Positions 1-12,900 of a stretch of 64,000 nucleotides of DNA are shown here, in pieces. A program made the position numbers and the translations under genes. Source of the DNA: Patiria pectinifera (taxonomy: Eukaryota > Echinodermata > Asteroidea > Valvatida > Asterinidae); assembly GCA_029964075.1 (NCBI GenBank), contig CM057144.1, positions 15,151,281 through 15,215,280 of the forward strand, written 5' to 3'. Positions within the stretch are counted from its first letter, which is position 1, and every line of letters begins with the position of its first letter. The notes beneath the pieces are model-generated. The model worked only from the letters and a program-made list of their open reading frames with translations. It was not told where the DNA came from and did not search any database.

Positions 1-1340
1 GGCATACAAATGTACACTTCTTACAAAAATTGCAACTTCAAAAGGAACGAGGAGCCATCAACTGCATGGTCTCCTATTCAATCACCAAATGAATGACTTT
101 TACATCCAGAAAGAATAAAGTGCTATCACAGAAAAACATTGTACCATCTGCATGAATATAGGTGATTGTGGAATGGCTAAACACATCCAAAATGTTTACA
201 GATATATTAAGTAAATTGTTACAATTTGATACAAAATGAGGATCCATCAACTGCATGGCCTAGAATTCAGTCATAAAAAGTACTTATTTGTTGAAAATAT
301 ACTTATATGCAACCAAATTAACAACTTGAAAGAGTTCACTTAACTCTAGAACTAAATGATATACAACCATCATCTGCATGACTGATAAGCTATTATGAAA
401 ACAAAAATTATGGGAAACAATCTAGCACGATACTAACTACTCGTCAAATTGTAACTTCAACAACAATGAGGAGCCATCAACTGCATGGACTCCTATTCAA
501 TCACACAGCCCAAATTAATAAACTTGATTATGTGGCATATGTGCAATGATCATCGATGCAAAATAAAATTAACAGATAATAAAATAGGGAATACACAGCC
601 ATCGCCTACATGTGTGTACAGGATAGTATTTTTGCCTTAAAATATCTTACACTTCTTTCAGAAATATTGAGAATTGCAATTTCAATACAGAATGAGGAGC
701 CATCAACTGCATGGCCTCCTATTCAATGGCAACATTTAGGATTTCTTAAATTCTGAATTAATAATCTGTTTGTAGCTACCATCTCCAATGATGATGAGAG
801 TCAAAACAAATATAACTTGAAGGAGGGGCCATCAACTGCATGGTCTCCAATTCAATGGCAAAATTTAGGATTTCTTAAATTCTGAATCAGTTATCTGTTC
901 ATAGCTAGCATCTCCAATGATGATGAAAGTCAAAACACATGTAACCTGCAACCGGAAGGAGGAGCCATCAACTGCATGGTCTCCTATTCAACCCCAGACT
1001 ACCTATATCCCAAACAAATAAACCCAAATGCAACAACACTCGGGGAAAATAAACAACCATCATTTGCATATCTGTAAATGATATTGGTGAAGGGCTGAAC
1101 ACATCTAACACTAATTAGTATGTAAAAACTTCATTTTGAGATTTCATATCCATCAGCTGCACGGCCTCTTTCCAAATCACCTAACTGATAATGCGTCAAA
1201 ATAAAAACCTAATGCAGCCGTCAAGTGTCACGATTTAATAACACTTAACACTAACCAGCCATGCATTGTAACTGCATTAACTGTACCTGCCTAAATCATT
1301 TAATATGTTTGACAAGCCATCATCTGCATGACTGTTTACT
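1..1340. repeat. Hairpin-repeat array, left copy (cut by window edge)
   Basis: About a dozen short inverted motifs recur every 80-190 bases, at about 51, 239, 363, 470, 597, 692, 824, 960, 1064, 1143, 1219 and 1316. The best units have arms GGAGCCAT and ATGGCCTCC around the loop CAACTGC, or arms ACAGCCAT and ATGACTGT around CATCTGC. Some units (597, 1064, 1219) are decayed. Spacers between units also resemble each other. The array lies downstream of copy 1 of the RNF213-like gene and aligns with the right end of the array at 47.9-51.5 kb; for example the units at 960, 1143 and 1316 match those at 51242, 51351 and 51520. It probably continues beyond the left edge. Function unknown. Confidence 0.85.
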
Positions 1341-2765
1341 TCAAGTGGCATAATATTATTTAGCATATTACATTAACAGTGTCGCATTTAGACAAACGTC
1401 TTGTCTACAAGAGCCCAAGTCTAAGTTTAAGTAAGTAAGTAAGACAGTCCAAGTTAGCTATTATCATTAATTATTATACAGATTGAACTGGATAATAATC
1501 AGTCTTCAGTAGCACTGTAGTCATGACTCCAAGGTAACTTGGTAGATAATAGTCCTAATCTCATAGGAGCTTTGTACACAGTACCAAGGTCTGAGGAAAC
1601 ACTTCTATGTAAAAGACAAAACAGAAAATCAAGAGTAAAAATACACGTACATACAATCTTCTGTGGTTATGTGTAAAATGTCTAAGAAATTCAAAGTAAG
1701 AAAGGCACAATTTAAAGATTTCTGCGAAAAGTTGGACGATGGGGAGGTTTAAACGTACGTGTACACCTTTCAGAAAAGCAGGATTTGAGAAAAGATTTTA
1801 GGTCAGGAAATATATCTTAAAGTAAGGGGACGGCTGGGATGCATTGCCATTTTCTTTTATTAAAGCTAGAGTCCATCATTTGCAGCCATCCGAAAAGTAA
1901 CTGGCGTAATTATTGTTGAAAAACAAAATTGGTTGAAAGATAGTAAGGGAACTAAACTCCCTGTGAAATTATTCTTTCTGGGAAGCTGTCATTTTGAAGT
2001 AATCAACGAAAGAAGGCATTTCCAACGGTGATTCTTAAGAAGCACCGTAGGAAAATTTAAATTAGTAGTTCGTTTTGTTATTCAGCGCAGCGCGCATAAG
2101 TATTGGAACGACGCACATGCGCGCGCGGTTGTTATAATTCGTCGGATCAGTGCGCAACGTCGCGTATAGCTGCAATTCAAAACAATTCAAAACATGATTC
2201 AGTGACTTTTGATTTGAAATTGAGATCTTAGAATGCTGTTTTTCTCGGAATGTACAGCTGAAGCTTAGCTGAAACTTCATCAGGTTAGTTGCTCAGTATC
2301 CTTCATTAGATTTTGAACTCTTTTGTTGCTTCAAACGAACAAAATGCACAAATTACAAATGATGGACTGTAGCTTTAAAGGAGGGTGGACAGGAAGCCCC
2401 TCCTTCTTACACAAATGAACGTATCTCACTTAGATCTCTGTGGCTGCTATTAAACAATCTGGAATTTATAAAACTGACATTGTTAAATACACGAATGACT
2501 CTTTTGAATCAAATGCTCAAACAATTTGACATTTTGTTTCATTACATTTTGTTTTATGGCATACCCTTGTCACGGCATCAGTATGAGCCAACCGAAGGTG
2601 CTGTTTTCTTTGTTCTTCCGTGTTTTCTCTTCACTGCTTTTTCCTCTTTACGCTGCAGATATAAAACAGCAAGAAGTTTGGAATTATCACATTTCATGCA
2701 GCTTCTGACTCAGTCTAGATTGTGTCTCTTCAGCAATAAAGAATTATAAGAATAAAAACATCTTA
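1341..2765. other. 3' flank of RNF213-like copy 1
   Basis: No coding potential seen. The stretch 1380-1850 aligns with 51560-51990 downstream of copy 2, and 2376-2765 aligns with about 52030-52400, so this is duplicated flanking DNA and perhaps 3' UTR. About 500 bases (roughly 1850-2375) have no counterpart there and look like a later insertion in this copy; they include a GC-rich spot near 2095-2130 with an NRF1-like core. No clear poly(A) signal could be fixed. Confidence 0.5.
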
Positions 2766-2849
2766 TCATTGCCCGCCCAGAGGCAATACAAATCTAGAAA
2801 AAAACCATGGTAGTGAAGATGTAGTGATTGCCTTCAAGTTCTTGAAGTT
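2766..2849 (-). CDS. RNF213: RNF213-like copy 1, predicted terminal coding exon
   Basis: An 84-nt exon giving 27 residues and a TGA stop. It follows an AG acceptor at 2850-2851 and continues in phase 0 from the donor AAG|GTATAT at 3953-3959. Copy 2 has an exon of the same length, phase and stop at 52402-52485, with similar residues (both contain FSRFVLPL and end in GQ). The support is the match in length, phase and stop; the flanks are also conserved, so conservation alone is weak evidence. The acceptor here has a poor pyrimidine tract. If wrong, the protein ends about 10 residues past the big exon by reading into the intron. Confidence 0.45.
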   Translation of the reverse strand, partial: NFKNLKAITTSSLPWFFSRFVLPLGGQ

Positions 2850-3958
2850 CTGATGTGTGCATCTGTATCAAACTCATCAAAGACGTTTCTGAGTATTCAC
2901 ATTCCACTTGTTAAAGAATTCAAGAGTATATTTAAAGGTAGAGTATATATATTTGTCATTTGTGCATTGTTTTGGAAGCACCACAAATGCTCAAAATCTA
3001 AAGAAGTGTGCTTTTAATGAAGACGTTTTAGCTCAGTGGATGCTGTATATTCCCAGAAAACAACATTATAGGAACTCGATTTCAATTTTAAGGTTGACGA
3101 GTCATGTTTTGAATTGCGCCGGAAATTTCAGCGTCTGGGATATGTTCTCATTCAGAAAGAAGAGGAACTGTAGCCCGATACCAACACGAAAAATGTCTCT
3201 TACATGAAGAAATTTCTCACTACCGGTCGTTCACTGTACCCTGACTCGTTTAGGTACAAAACGATACAAGCCTTCGAGACACCTGTCTTTCAGAGCAGAC
3301 GAACGTCTCGATGATCCGTATCGTTTTGCACGTAAAAGAGTCGGTGTACAGTGCACGACAGTTGAGAGAATTTCTGCATGGATCAAGGAGCCTTTTTTCA
3401 TATGTGTATCGGGCTTCAGTTCCTCTTATTTCTGTGAAACGACAGGTCCTGTGCGAATGACAATTCACGGATAGCCTTATAATGTAAGTAGTCCCTACCA
3501 AGTAAATGCAATTTCAGCTCAGAAAGCGCCACAGTTCACCACTGTATTAGCCTTGTTTAGGCTATACTCCGAGATCCTTCTTAAAAATGCAATGAGACAC
3601 AAACTACCTAAAATACGGATTGCTGCCTGGGGGGAATTTGAGCTATCCATCCATTTATAAGACTGTCAATCTGCTGTTACTTTGCGAGAGTCAATCGTTT
3701 ACCGCACACACTATTTACGCCGTCAAATTTGTTAGCATTATTTGCCTCTCTTTGATTTTCAAGATGGCGTACCCCGAGAAAGGTCTATTAAAACGAACTA
3801 CTAATGGACATTTCCAAAAATGCGTCTTTAGGTGCATCTTTTATAGTTTTCTTCAAAATGACAGCATGCCAGAAAGAATAATTTTACATGAAAGTTAGTG
3901 CCATTACTATCTTTGAACCAAGTATGATTTTTTACAATAATGTACAGTTAAAATATAC
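2850..3958 (-). other. Last intron of RNF213-like copy 1, with insertion
   Basis: The matching intron of copy 2 is only 80 nt (52486-52565). The extra kilobase here is largely a foldback element, so the size difference arose after the gene duplication. No coding signal seen. Confidence 0.5.
3050..3500. mobile_element. Foldback (palindromic) MITE in the last intron
   Basis: The two halves are imperfect reverse complements centred near 3293. Clear pairings are the block near 3171-3192 with the block near 3405-3425, and 3229-3281 with 3306-3361. No open reading frame of its own. Target-site duplication not resolved, so the ends are approximate. Confidence 0.6.
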
Positions 3959-6900
3959 CTTGATAGTCACGTCCAAATGTTCTAGGAGGTTCACAATGTG
4001 GCGAAGTTGAGTGTCTTCATGAAGAAGAGGCATCTCACGATCATATCCAGCCATTCCTCCCAAAAGATCTCGAAGTCGCTCGCTGCAGTTTGGGAAAAAG
4101 TCCTGTCTCGCTTTGAGGTAGCGAAAAACAAACCGCTTTAGGATGTCTCTGAACCGAATGATGACATCTGGAGGACAGTCAGAGCAGCATTTGTTAAGTT
4201 CGTTCCGGGACGTGACAGGGAGCTTCGTTCGATATTCTTTACCAAGGGTCTTTATGACAGCAGCTGACAGAAGAACCTCCAAAAGTTGGTACAGGGCAAC
4301 TATGTGTTTTAGCTTGATGGATCTTGGCAGGTCTGAAGACTGAATTGAGTAAACTGAGCTCCACTTGCTGATGAAATCTTTTAATGTAGCCTCTGGGTCG
4401 CCACTGGTTCTCTTAAGAAGACCCATAATTACCTCTACCATTTGAAGCAAGTCATTTGTGGACGTACCGTACCTTTTTCTATGCAATTGAATGACCCTAT
4501 AGACATCGTCTTTTAACAAGGGTTCCTGACTGACCTTGGATGCCACGTCATCAAGAATGCCCGTTGATGAACTGTACACGTCATCAGCATAGATGAAGCC
4601 TTCGAAGAGAATCCCATCAGTAAGGATTACTTTGTTCAGGACAGTATTTAATGCCACATCCATCTCAATCTGGTTCAGGTCATAAAATATCTCCGTTCCA
4701 TGCCCATACTCTGTATTGATGTCGTGGTAATCGAGACATCCTTCAGACGGGGGTAGAATGACATCCTTCTTTCTCACCATGTTCAGAGGTTTGGTTTGGG
4801 CAGCAGCAAGATGGCTGTCCTTGACGAGGAAGCTGACTGCTGGGCAGTCCGTGGTTGCAGCAATACTGAGTGCCCGCTTCAAGAATGAATTCTGCATTTC
4901 TTGAAGAGTCCTGATCATTCGTTTCAATGTGTTTTCCTCAGTCACTTTAGGCATGAGACACTCCTTGATCTGAGAGTCAGGTGTGATGTCATCTGGACGG
5001 GTGGTTTCACCAGTGAGCTCAGTCCATGAGGCACAGATCTCATTGAATGCCTCCTTAAAATCTGACCAAGGCTCGGACATATTTGGCTGAGTATCAAGCA
5101 AAACCCTGATGGGTAATACGCCAAATTTACGCATGCGTCTTTTAAGGCGCATGTGACTACTCACCAGCAAATTCCACCTCAGCAATATAGGGAGGAAGCC
5201 AATGTACTTTAGAACATTGAATCGTGACAGAACAAGATGAAGAAATGGAAAACGCTCTGAATTGTTGCTGCTGTGATCACAAAAGCATGCACGGAGATCT
5301 TCAAATGATGGCTGACGTTTCTTACGAGATGATCTTTGTAAAATCTTGCTTGAGCTCTCATCAATGTTATCAAGCTCATGCACATGATGCTGAACGGATT
5401 CAGCTGGTGTCGACAATTCTTCGAACGAATCTTCCAAAAATTGACGTTTGGAAAGGGTTGAATTTTTAAGTACCTTCTCAACAACATTGTGGATATCCTT
5501 CTCCTGACGATCTATGTCGGACGCTGAGGCACTTGTGTATTGCGAAGAAACTAAAACTTCAGAAGTTTCCTTGATGATGCAGTGAAGCAGCACAGAGGTG
5601 TCTAGGCAATTTGCCCTTAGTACCTTCCGTAAAACCGACCACAATTTCAGCAATCTGGCCTCCACCAGCCTTCCTTCATAAAAGGGAACCTTCTTGAAGT
5701 CATTGGGGAATACCTCAGCTGCAACATAGAGACACCCATGAACCATGAAGTCAGTGACTAATTGTGATGCAATGGACATGTCTTTGTTTCCCTGAAGGGT
5801 ATTCCACAACTGAAGTACAGGACGATAGCTGTATCCACTTGGCCTTTGGGTCTGTTGTGTTGACCGATTCTCATCAGGCGTTGTATTACCAAATATCAAA
5901 TTATCACAAGTTGGGCAGTTTTGGTACCGTTCATACCGTAGATCCTGTACAAACTGCAGTCCACAATGGCAGACGACTGTCCTGGTACATGCATCTTCGG
6001 TTGAAGACTGTTCCTGTGATCCCGGGAAAAATATCCCTTCCTTAGTCACAGCTTGCGATGAAAAGAGCTGCTGAAAGGTACTCTGTTCTTTACCCGGCTG
6101 CAAAGAACCTAGTATGACAGTGGCAAGGTGCATTAGCACGGAGGCCAGTTGCGCTTCCTGCACTTCAGATTTTTTTGACAGCTGCAGTATACCTTTGAAG
6201 TCGGAAACCCCTGAAATACCTCTTATGAGGCAATACCATGCTGTTTTGTGGAGGTTTGTACCTTCGATTTCCTTGATGATCCACTGAGCATGAGACTTCT
6301 CTGAGTCACTCAGGTTCCGTGTTGTTGTGACAAGGTAGGAGTAATCAACAAGCACCGCCATGAGTGCGAGGCGGTGTTGTGGGGAGGTTTCGAGCTTACT
6401 GATGACAGCCTTCATTCCAGGCTTATTTCCTTGAGGATTAAGCTGTGCTAGTGCATCCCTCACGTCACTGTACATCTCCATGTAATTCATCGGGCTATAA
6501 CCAATAACCGGGCGAAGAAGACTTTGGGAATTTATTTTTTGGAAGAACGCGTCTGACTCCGAGAGAGAAGACGCCGCCTGACTCAGGTTAAACGGACTGA
6601 TGTCCTGATGAAACATATACCTAAAGATCCACTTATGGACATCGACAGGTGTTTCAGATCTGCCAAAGAAATCAGCCAAATTCTTGAGTTCTTGAATGAT
6701 GCAAAGATCGGTCTCGCTTTGAGGAAAGCTCCCAGCATGGCTACCGTTGATGAATATCTCTGCAAAAACACGAAACAGCTTGCTCAGAAATGCCAACGCA
6801 CAAACAAACTTCAGGGAACATTCAGTGGAAGAAGCCACCACTCGGCTTGCAATGTCGGAAGTGGTCATGTAACCAGAATGACCTTCCATCAAACTAAGAC

Positions 6901-9900
6901 TTGTTAGGTTGTCGAAGCCATATTCTTCAATCGAATCACAACATAGTGTTGCAATATGAGAGTTCAGCCCATCTGGTTGGTTTTGAAGCATGTTGTCCAA
7001 AATGACAAGATTTTCCGAATGACTGTCTCGATTCACATCGTCACGGATGAGCTGTGTGAACACTGTTTCTTGCTCAGTATCATCAATTTCACTTCTTATG
7101 ATACGCCACATCACCAGTCGTGATCCTTCGATAAGACTGCCATCATCAGTGACCAGAGATCTGCAGATGTCCTCCAACAAAGGGGTTTCAACATTTGCTT
7201 CGATGCAACGACCAAAATACTTGGACAGAAATAGGTGGTGTTCAGATGTATCAGACTGGCTGCTGCTGTCTTGCTGAATGAACTTGATAGTCTCCTTCAC
7301 GAAACTGAGAATGTCCTCGCTGTCCAAAACGATGACCTCTTCTGTGGTGACAATCAGTTTACCAAGTTTAGCTAAAACATCATCTGCAAGATGACTTGGC
7401 AAGGCAAGCAAGTTGACAAAGTCTTTGCAAAAATGTAAGTAATGGAGTTCCCTGGGCCGAACCTCAATACTTGCGGCTGATAACAAAATGTTGTTGACAC
7501 ACCTCACCCATGATTTCTGACCTTTGGATTTCTCAAGAATACGTGCGCTTGGCAGCAAGGACTGGCATACAAATGAGACCATTTTGAATTTTAATGAACT
7601 TTCTTCAGTCTCCCCATTACTTTCAAGCGCTGACACAAAAGATCCCTCGTCAGAATCCAGGTCATCGGGAAATTCACCTGCATCCACAATCTCTGATGTT
7701 TCGCTTACAGGACTCTTATTGCAGTTCGTACCAAGAAATGACAGCATTCGCACGGGATCATCACCCGTTACCAGATGGTAAATGTGCAAAAGCTGAAGCT
7801 GGGCGGCCAAAAGTTCGGAATTCATGTTAAGAGCAATGTGCCACTTACACAGTTCTTCGTTTGCTGAAGGCACCTCGCCAAATCCCAACACTTGATGCTG
7901 TACGAGCAACTTTGTGGTATTGGTGCGCATTTCTTCTGGCATCTGACTCACATACATGCTTGAGAAGACATTACATAAGTCATTCAAATAGGAGTGGATG
8001 TGCTGTAGCAGGAACTCCTTATCAACAACCTTTGACATGTCGTCTGTCATAGCCTTTGGAAGCATGTCATTTAAGATGCTGGTCAACTGGACAACCATCT
8101 CGTCGGACTGCACAAAAGACTGTTCTGCAAAAAGCTTTGCCTCTGCGTCCGCCCGAAGGCACTTCATGTGCTCCTCAATAATGGTGTAAAGCTTGTGGGA
8201 AAAGGGAAAACTTAGCGCTGGTGGAGGTGTATCGATCTTGCATGATCCAATCCCTTCTGGATCTGGAACAGCTTTTGACCGAACATTACAAACTGATGTA
8301 TTCATGAGCATGTTTTCCCAAATGACCATGAACTCTTCTCGGTTCAAGTAACTGTCCCATGCATTGTGTTCCTCTAGAAAGAACACGATTTTAAAGAGAG
8401 GCTGGATAATCCTACGTTTCACATACTCTATCAGTGCAAGGATGAAACTGGCGTACTTGAACAGTAGTTCGACTTTACACGCAACAGCCACGTGCCAGTT
8501 CATTTTGTCATTGGAATCTTTGTGAACCTTTATGTCGTCCAAGATTTTCCTAGCGAAGCATTGAATCAGTTGGGGACACTCGGTAATCCTTCTAATTAAC
8601 TGGAAGATCTCATCTGGAGATTTTGACCGATAATTGTATGAGATACAAGAGAAACACCACAGAAGATTCTCCTCATCAATGACCGCGTCGATGTCAACTG
8701 ACTTGGTACAGATGTCAGACATGGACATATTGATTACCTGATCAAGTGGGAGCTTTGGTTGTTCCAGTGAATCAAGTGTGACTTGTTGCCAACCACACAG
8801 GAAGTTGAACTGCCACGGAAAGGTCATGGTCATTCCACCAACATCCTGATCCCTTTCTACATGGACTACAATACAGGCGTGCTTCACTTCTTGGGGAGAT
8901 CTTGCTTCCCTATACTCCTCTAAATATTTGTCAAATTGACATTTGGCCATCAGCATATTTTGTGCGTCTAGAGATGTTTTGCACTGAAGAATGAAAAGCT
9001 GATCGTTGCTCTCGCTAAATCGTTGAAGTGCTTCTGTAAGTTGTCTCTCTGATTTGAACTGACTCAGTTTTGCAGCTTGCATTCTCAACAGACCATCCAT
9101 ACATTGGTCCAAGTCAACATGAATAGTGCAGTAAGTATACACTATCAGCTTACATGGACGTATCTGGAATTCACCATCCACTAAGGATGCAGAGGGAGCT
9201 TGCTCAAAGATAGCATGTTGAAGGTAGCGCTTTAGTCCACCGTGAAGTGGAAGATCAAGGTACTTCTTTTGGATGCAGAGTACTTCCTCTTGTTCTTCAA
9301 TTGCCAACTGGGACTTTAACGCTCGTAGAACTGCATCAGCTGACGCAATTTTCAACAGGTCTTGCTTACACGTGTCTGCAATCTCTCTGAAGTTCAAAGT
9401 CTGACTGTTCATCTCTTGACCGCGAAACGCAACCAAAGAGGGAAGAGTATCATCGTGATAACCCAAGAAAGCTTGACTTGAAGTAAACTGCATTTCTTCT
9501 ACTGTGGATATGTCCTCAACCCACCTACGCAAGGTGTCTATTGCTCGCTTCTGCTCATCACTGACAATATCCATAAACGTGAGCGTCTGCTTTTCAAATC
9601 TGTTCAACAAGGGAGGATCTGAGTAGTCAACATTCTGCTGGTCGATGATGACTATGCAACGGAAATCACGATGTACCTGACACATTGGGTTGCTGTAGGC
9701 TCCTAAAGCCACACGACAGTGTCTCTTCTGACCAACAAGGGTATAGTTCTGATTCAACATATCATACAGGCTGCTGTACACATTCTCCAAATCACGGAGC
9801 ACAAGAACGCAGCCTTCTTCCATACACAGAATGATCCGACTCAGGATACGGTAGTTGTATTCTTCTGACATGTCATCATCAAATCTACTTCCCAGCAGTA

Positions 9901-12900
9901 TTACAGGTTTCTTGTTTAACTGAAACAACACTTTCTCTATGATGCTCAGCGCAGAGTCTCCACTTGTGATCAGCATGAGGTGCCGGGCATGTTTGTCTTC
10001 TAGGTTTTCTTTGATCAGATCTAAAGCTGACGGATGCCTGTCAGGATGTTGAGCAACATTCAGTGCTTCTGTGAATGTGGTCATGATTTGTGGCATATCT
10101 GATCGAATCCCTCCAAAGTTTCGAAGAAGCCCTATTTCTAATGAACTTAGTCCGTCTTGTGAACTTGGTGGCACTACCATGCTTTTGATGAGAGAATAAT
10201 AATCCCTCAAGCCATGGAAGTTTGCATGTGTTTGTTTATGTTGGTAGTCATAGTATGCCTCGGCAAGCTTTTTCAACTGCTGGTCATAAAACAGTTTGTG
10301 TGCATCAGTCTCAGGAACTCTGCGATGTGCACTCTCATCTCGGATTGACCTTGCTGTCTCAAACAAATCATCTTCATTTGGCTCTGGCCTGGACAGGTAA
10401 ACAGCTCGATTCATTTTTGCAGCATCGAGTGCCCAGTTAGATATTCCAACTACAGCCATCTCAGGGAAGTCACCCGTGCTAGGTTCCAACAAACTGTGAA
10501 GAACCTTGAGTGGATTGAAGGAGGAATTTTCCGCCAGGCCTATTTCATCTAGGAGGACAACTGGTATGATGTCTGGATTAGCCTTCTTGTAGCGTCTTGC
10601 CTTTTCAAAGACCTTTTTTATCCCTTCAGATGTTGATGACTCAGATCCTTGATAGGAAACGACATAGACAGCTGGCAGTGTCTTGAAGTACTTATCTTTT
10701 GAGTCCGGTCCCCTGAGATTACTCCTGATAAGCTGCATCGAAAGGGATTTGCTGCAACCTGGTTTCCCCACCAAAAATACTGGTATCCTGCTGAGGATGG
10801 ATATAAGGACAACAAAAACATTCTCCCGCAGTGCCTCATTCTTGGCTATCCCCTCCTCAAGCTCCATTCTGTTGAGAATATCATGTTGCTCAGTCTTGAT
10901 GACTTCCTCAATGTGCCTTTCAGTTACTTCATGCAGATACTTTTTCGTTAACTGTCGCGCTACTTCTTCCCTGTATCTCTTTCTGTCGTCTGCCGACGAC
11001 AAGCGGGAGTAGTAACAATGAGCCAGAGCAAGGACAATAGCTCTGATGTTGGAGTCATCGTAAAAGACATGGCATGGAGGATGAAGTTTTGCAAGACCTT
11101 TATCATTTAGCATGCCTGTCATCCATTTCGCAAGGTATTTGCATCGGTTTATGTCACGAAGGCTTACACAGTACCTGTTTTCCATGTTACTCCTGATGAA
11201 ACTTTGTGACATTATCAACAGGTCAACAAAAAGAGGACTCAGATCCTTCATGATGTCATTGACCATCCTTCTTGTGTATGCTTCCTCATCCTTTGCATTC
11301 AGAGCCCCATAATCCCAGACATAATCCATCAATGCCTCTGGAAGTGGATGTACTCTGTACACTAACTTCGACTGCTCGTCCAAGACAAGCTTTTCAGTTA
11401 ACCCAGACGTGCTTAACTTCCCTTTCCGCAGTGAATAGGGATTGCAGGCTGCGAGGAACACCAAGTTATACGGCAGTCGTTTGCCAAGACAGGTGTGATG
11501 GCAAATAATCTCACTTAATAGCCCAAGGTGATCGCATGTGTTTATTTCATCTAGAAAACACCAGATCTGCTGATTTAAGTTGGCCTCAGCAATGTTTCGC
11601 ATCTTGGCGATGAAGTCGATGATTATATCCTTACTTATGCCGGCATGGAAATTTTGGACATGGAAAGGAACCTCACAGATCCGGGCTAGATAAGTGATGA
11701 GAGTGGTCTTACCACATCCCGTTTCACCCATGATGACAACTGGGACTCGTGACTTAACCCTCATGTGAATTAATACCATCTTCATCATGTTGTCAGGTGT
11801 CAGAGCATACAGAGTATTCAAGTGGCCGAGATTGCGTCTATCAAACTCATCATGCGTGGTTCTGGATATTCGTTCTAACACCGTTTGTAGCTCATCCTGT
11901 GTCATAAGCTGGTAGTCTGGAAGTTTTCTATCGAGCTGGTTTTCAAACAGATTCTTGACGCTGTCAGGAACTTGGCTAAGCAAACGATAAACGGTTGAAC
12001 AGGTATGTGTGTCTTGTTGGTTGAAGACCACCATCAGATGGTTACTGTCTGCCCACTGCACCATGCCTTTCACCCGCTCTACCATCTTTTCTGCAGTAAC
12101 AGAGGCACCCTCTTGAAGTTCGCTTAAGGCCTGAACAGCATCTCTACCAGTCAGTGGTTGTGTGCCACTTGATTTCACAGAACGTGACGAAAACTCCTTT
12201 GCCACTGCATCAACGGCATAAAAAAGATCGGACCGTACTCGACGTGGACCTGCCCCTAACATGTCCCGCAGACCTTTGTTAGTAAAAAAATGAGAGGCTG
12301 ACATCTTTTTTAATTCTGTAGCAAGGACCTTCAGAAACATGTTGATGGTGGTAAATGCCATTTTAGACGTCAGGGAAAAATGACCCTTCAAAAGCTGCTT
12401 GCATTGACCGTCGGGGAGGATTTTAGCTTTCAAGGGTCCGGTCAAACGTATGTCATTTGAATCAAGTACTCCATCTTTCGATGCTTGGAGATAGTGGCAA
12501 ACTACTTGAACTGGGCTGTTTATTTCTTTGCTTACTAGATAACTATCGTAGTTGTCCCATTCTATGTGGCGCCTGTTAAAGTGACTGCAGTTAGTCAAAG
12601 AGTTGCGAAGGTGGTGCTGCTGCGTGTTTGAAATCTCAATGAAGACCTCATCATACCTCAACTCACACAAATGTGTACCTGACACGGCCATCCCAATAAC
12701 CAACAGTTCGAAAATGAAAGAATCGACTAGGCTTGGATCAGACGTCTGTCTTATGTCAATATGTAGTACTTGAAACCCGGATGAAGACTTTTGAAGAAGC
12801 TGCTGAACTAATTCATTCTTTGTTACTGGCCCACCAATCTGAAAATATATGGCATTTGACCCGTTCCCTGCTGCTTTACTGGCTATGTACTCCGACTTTC

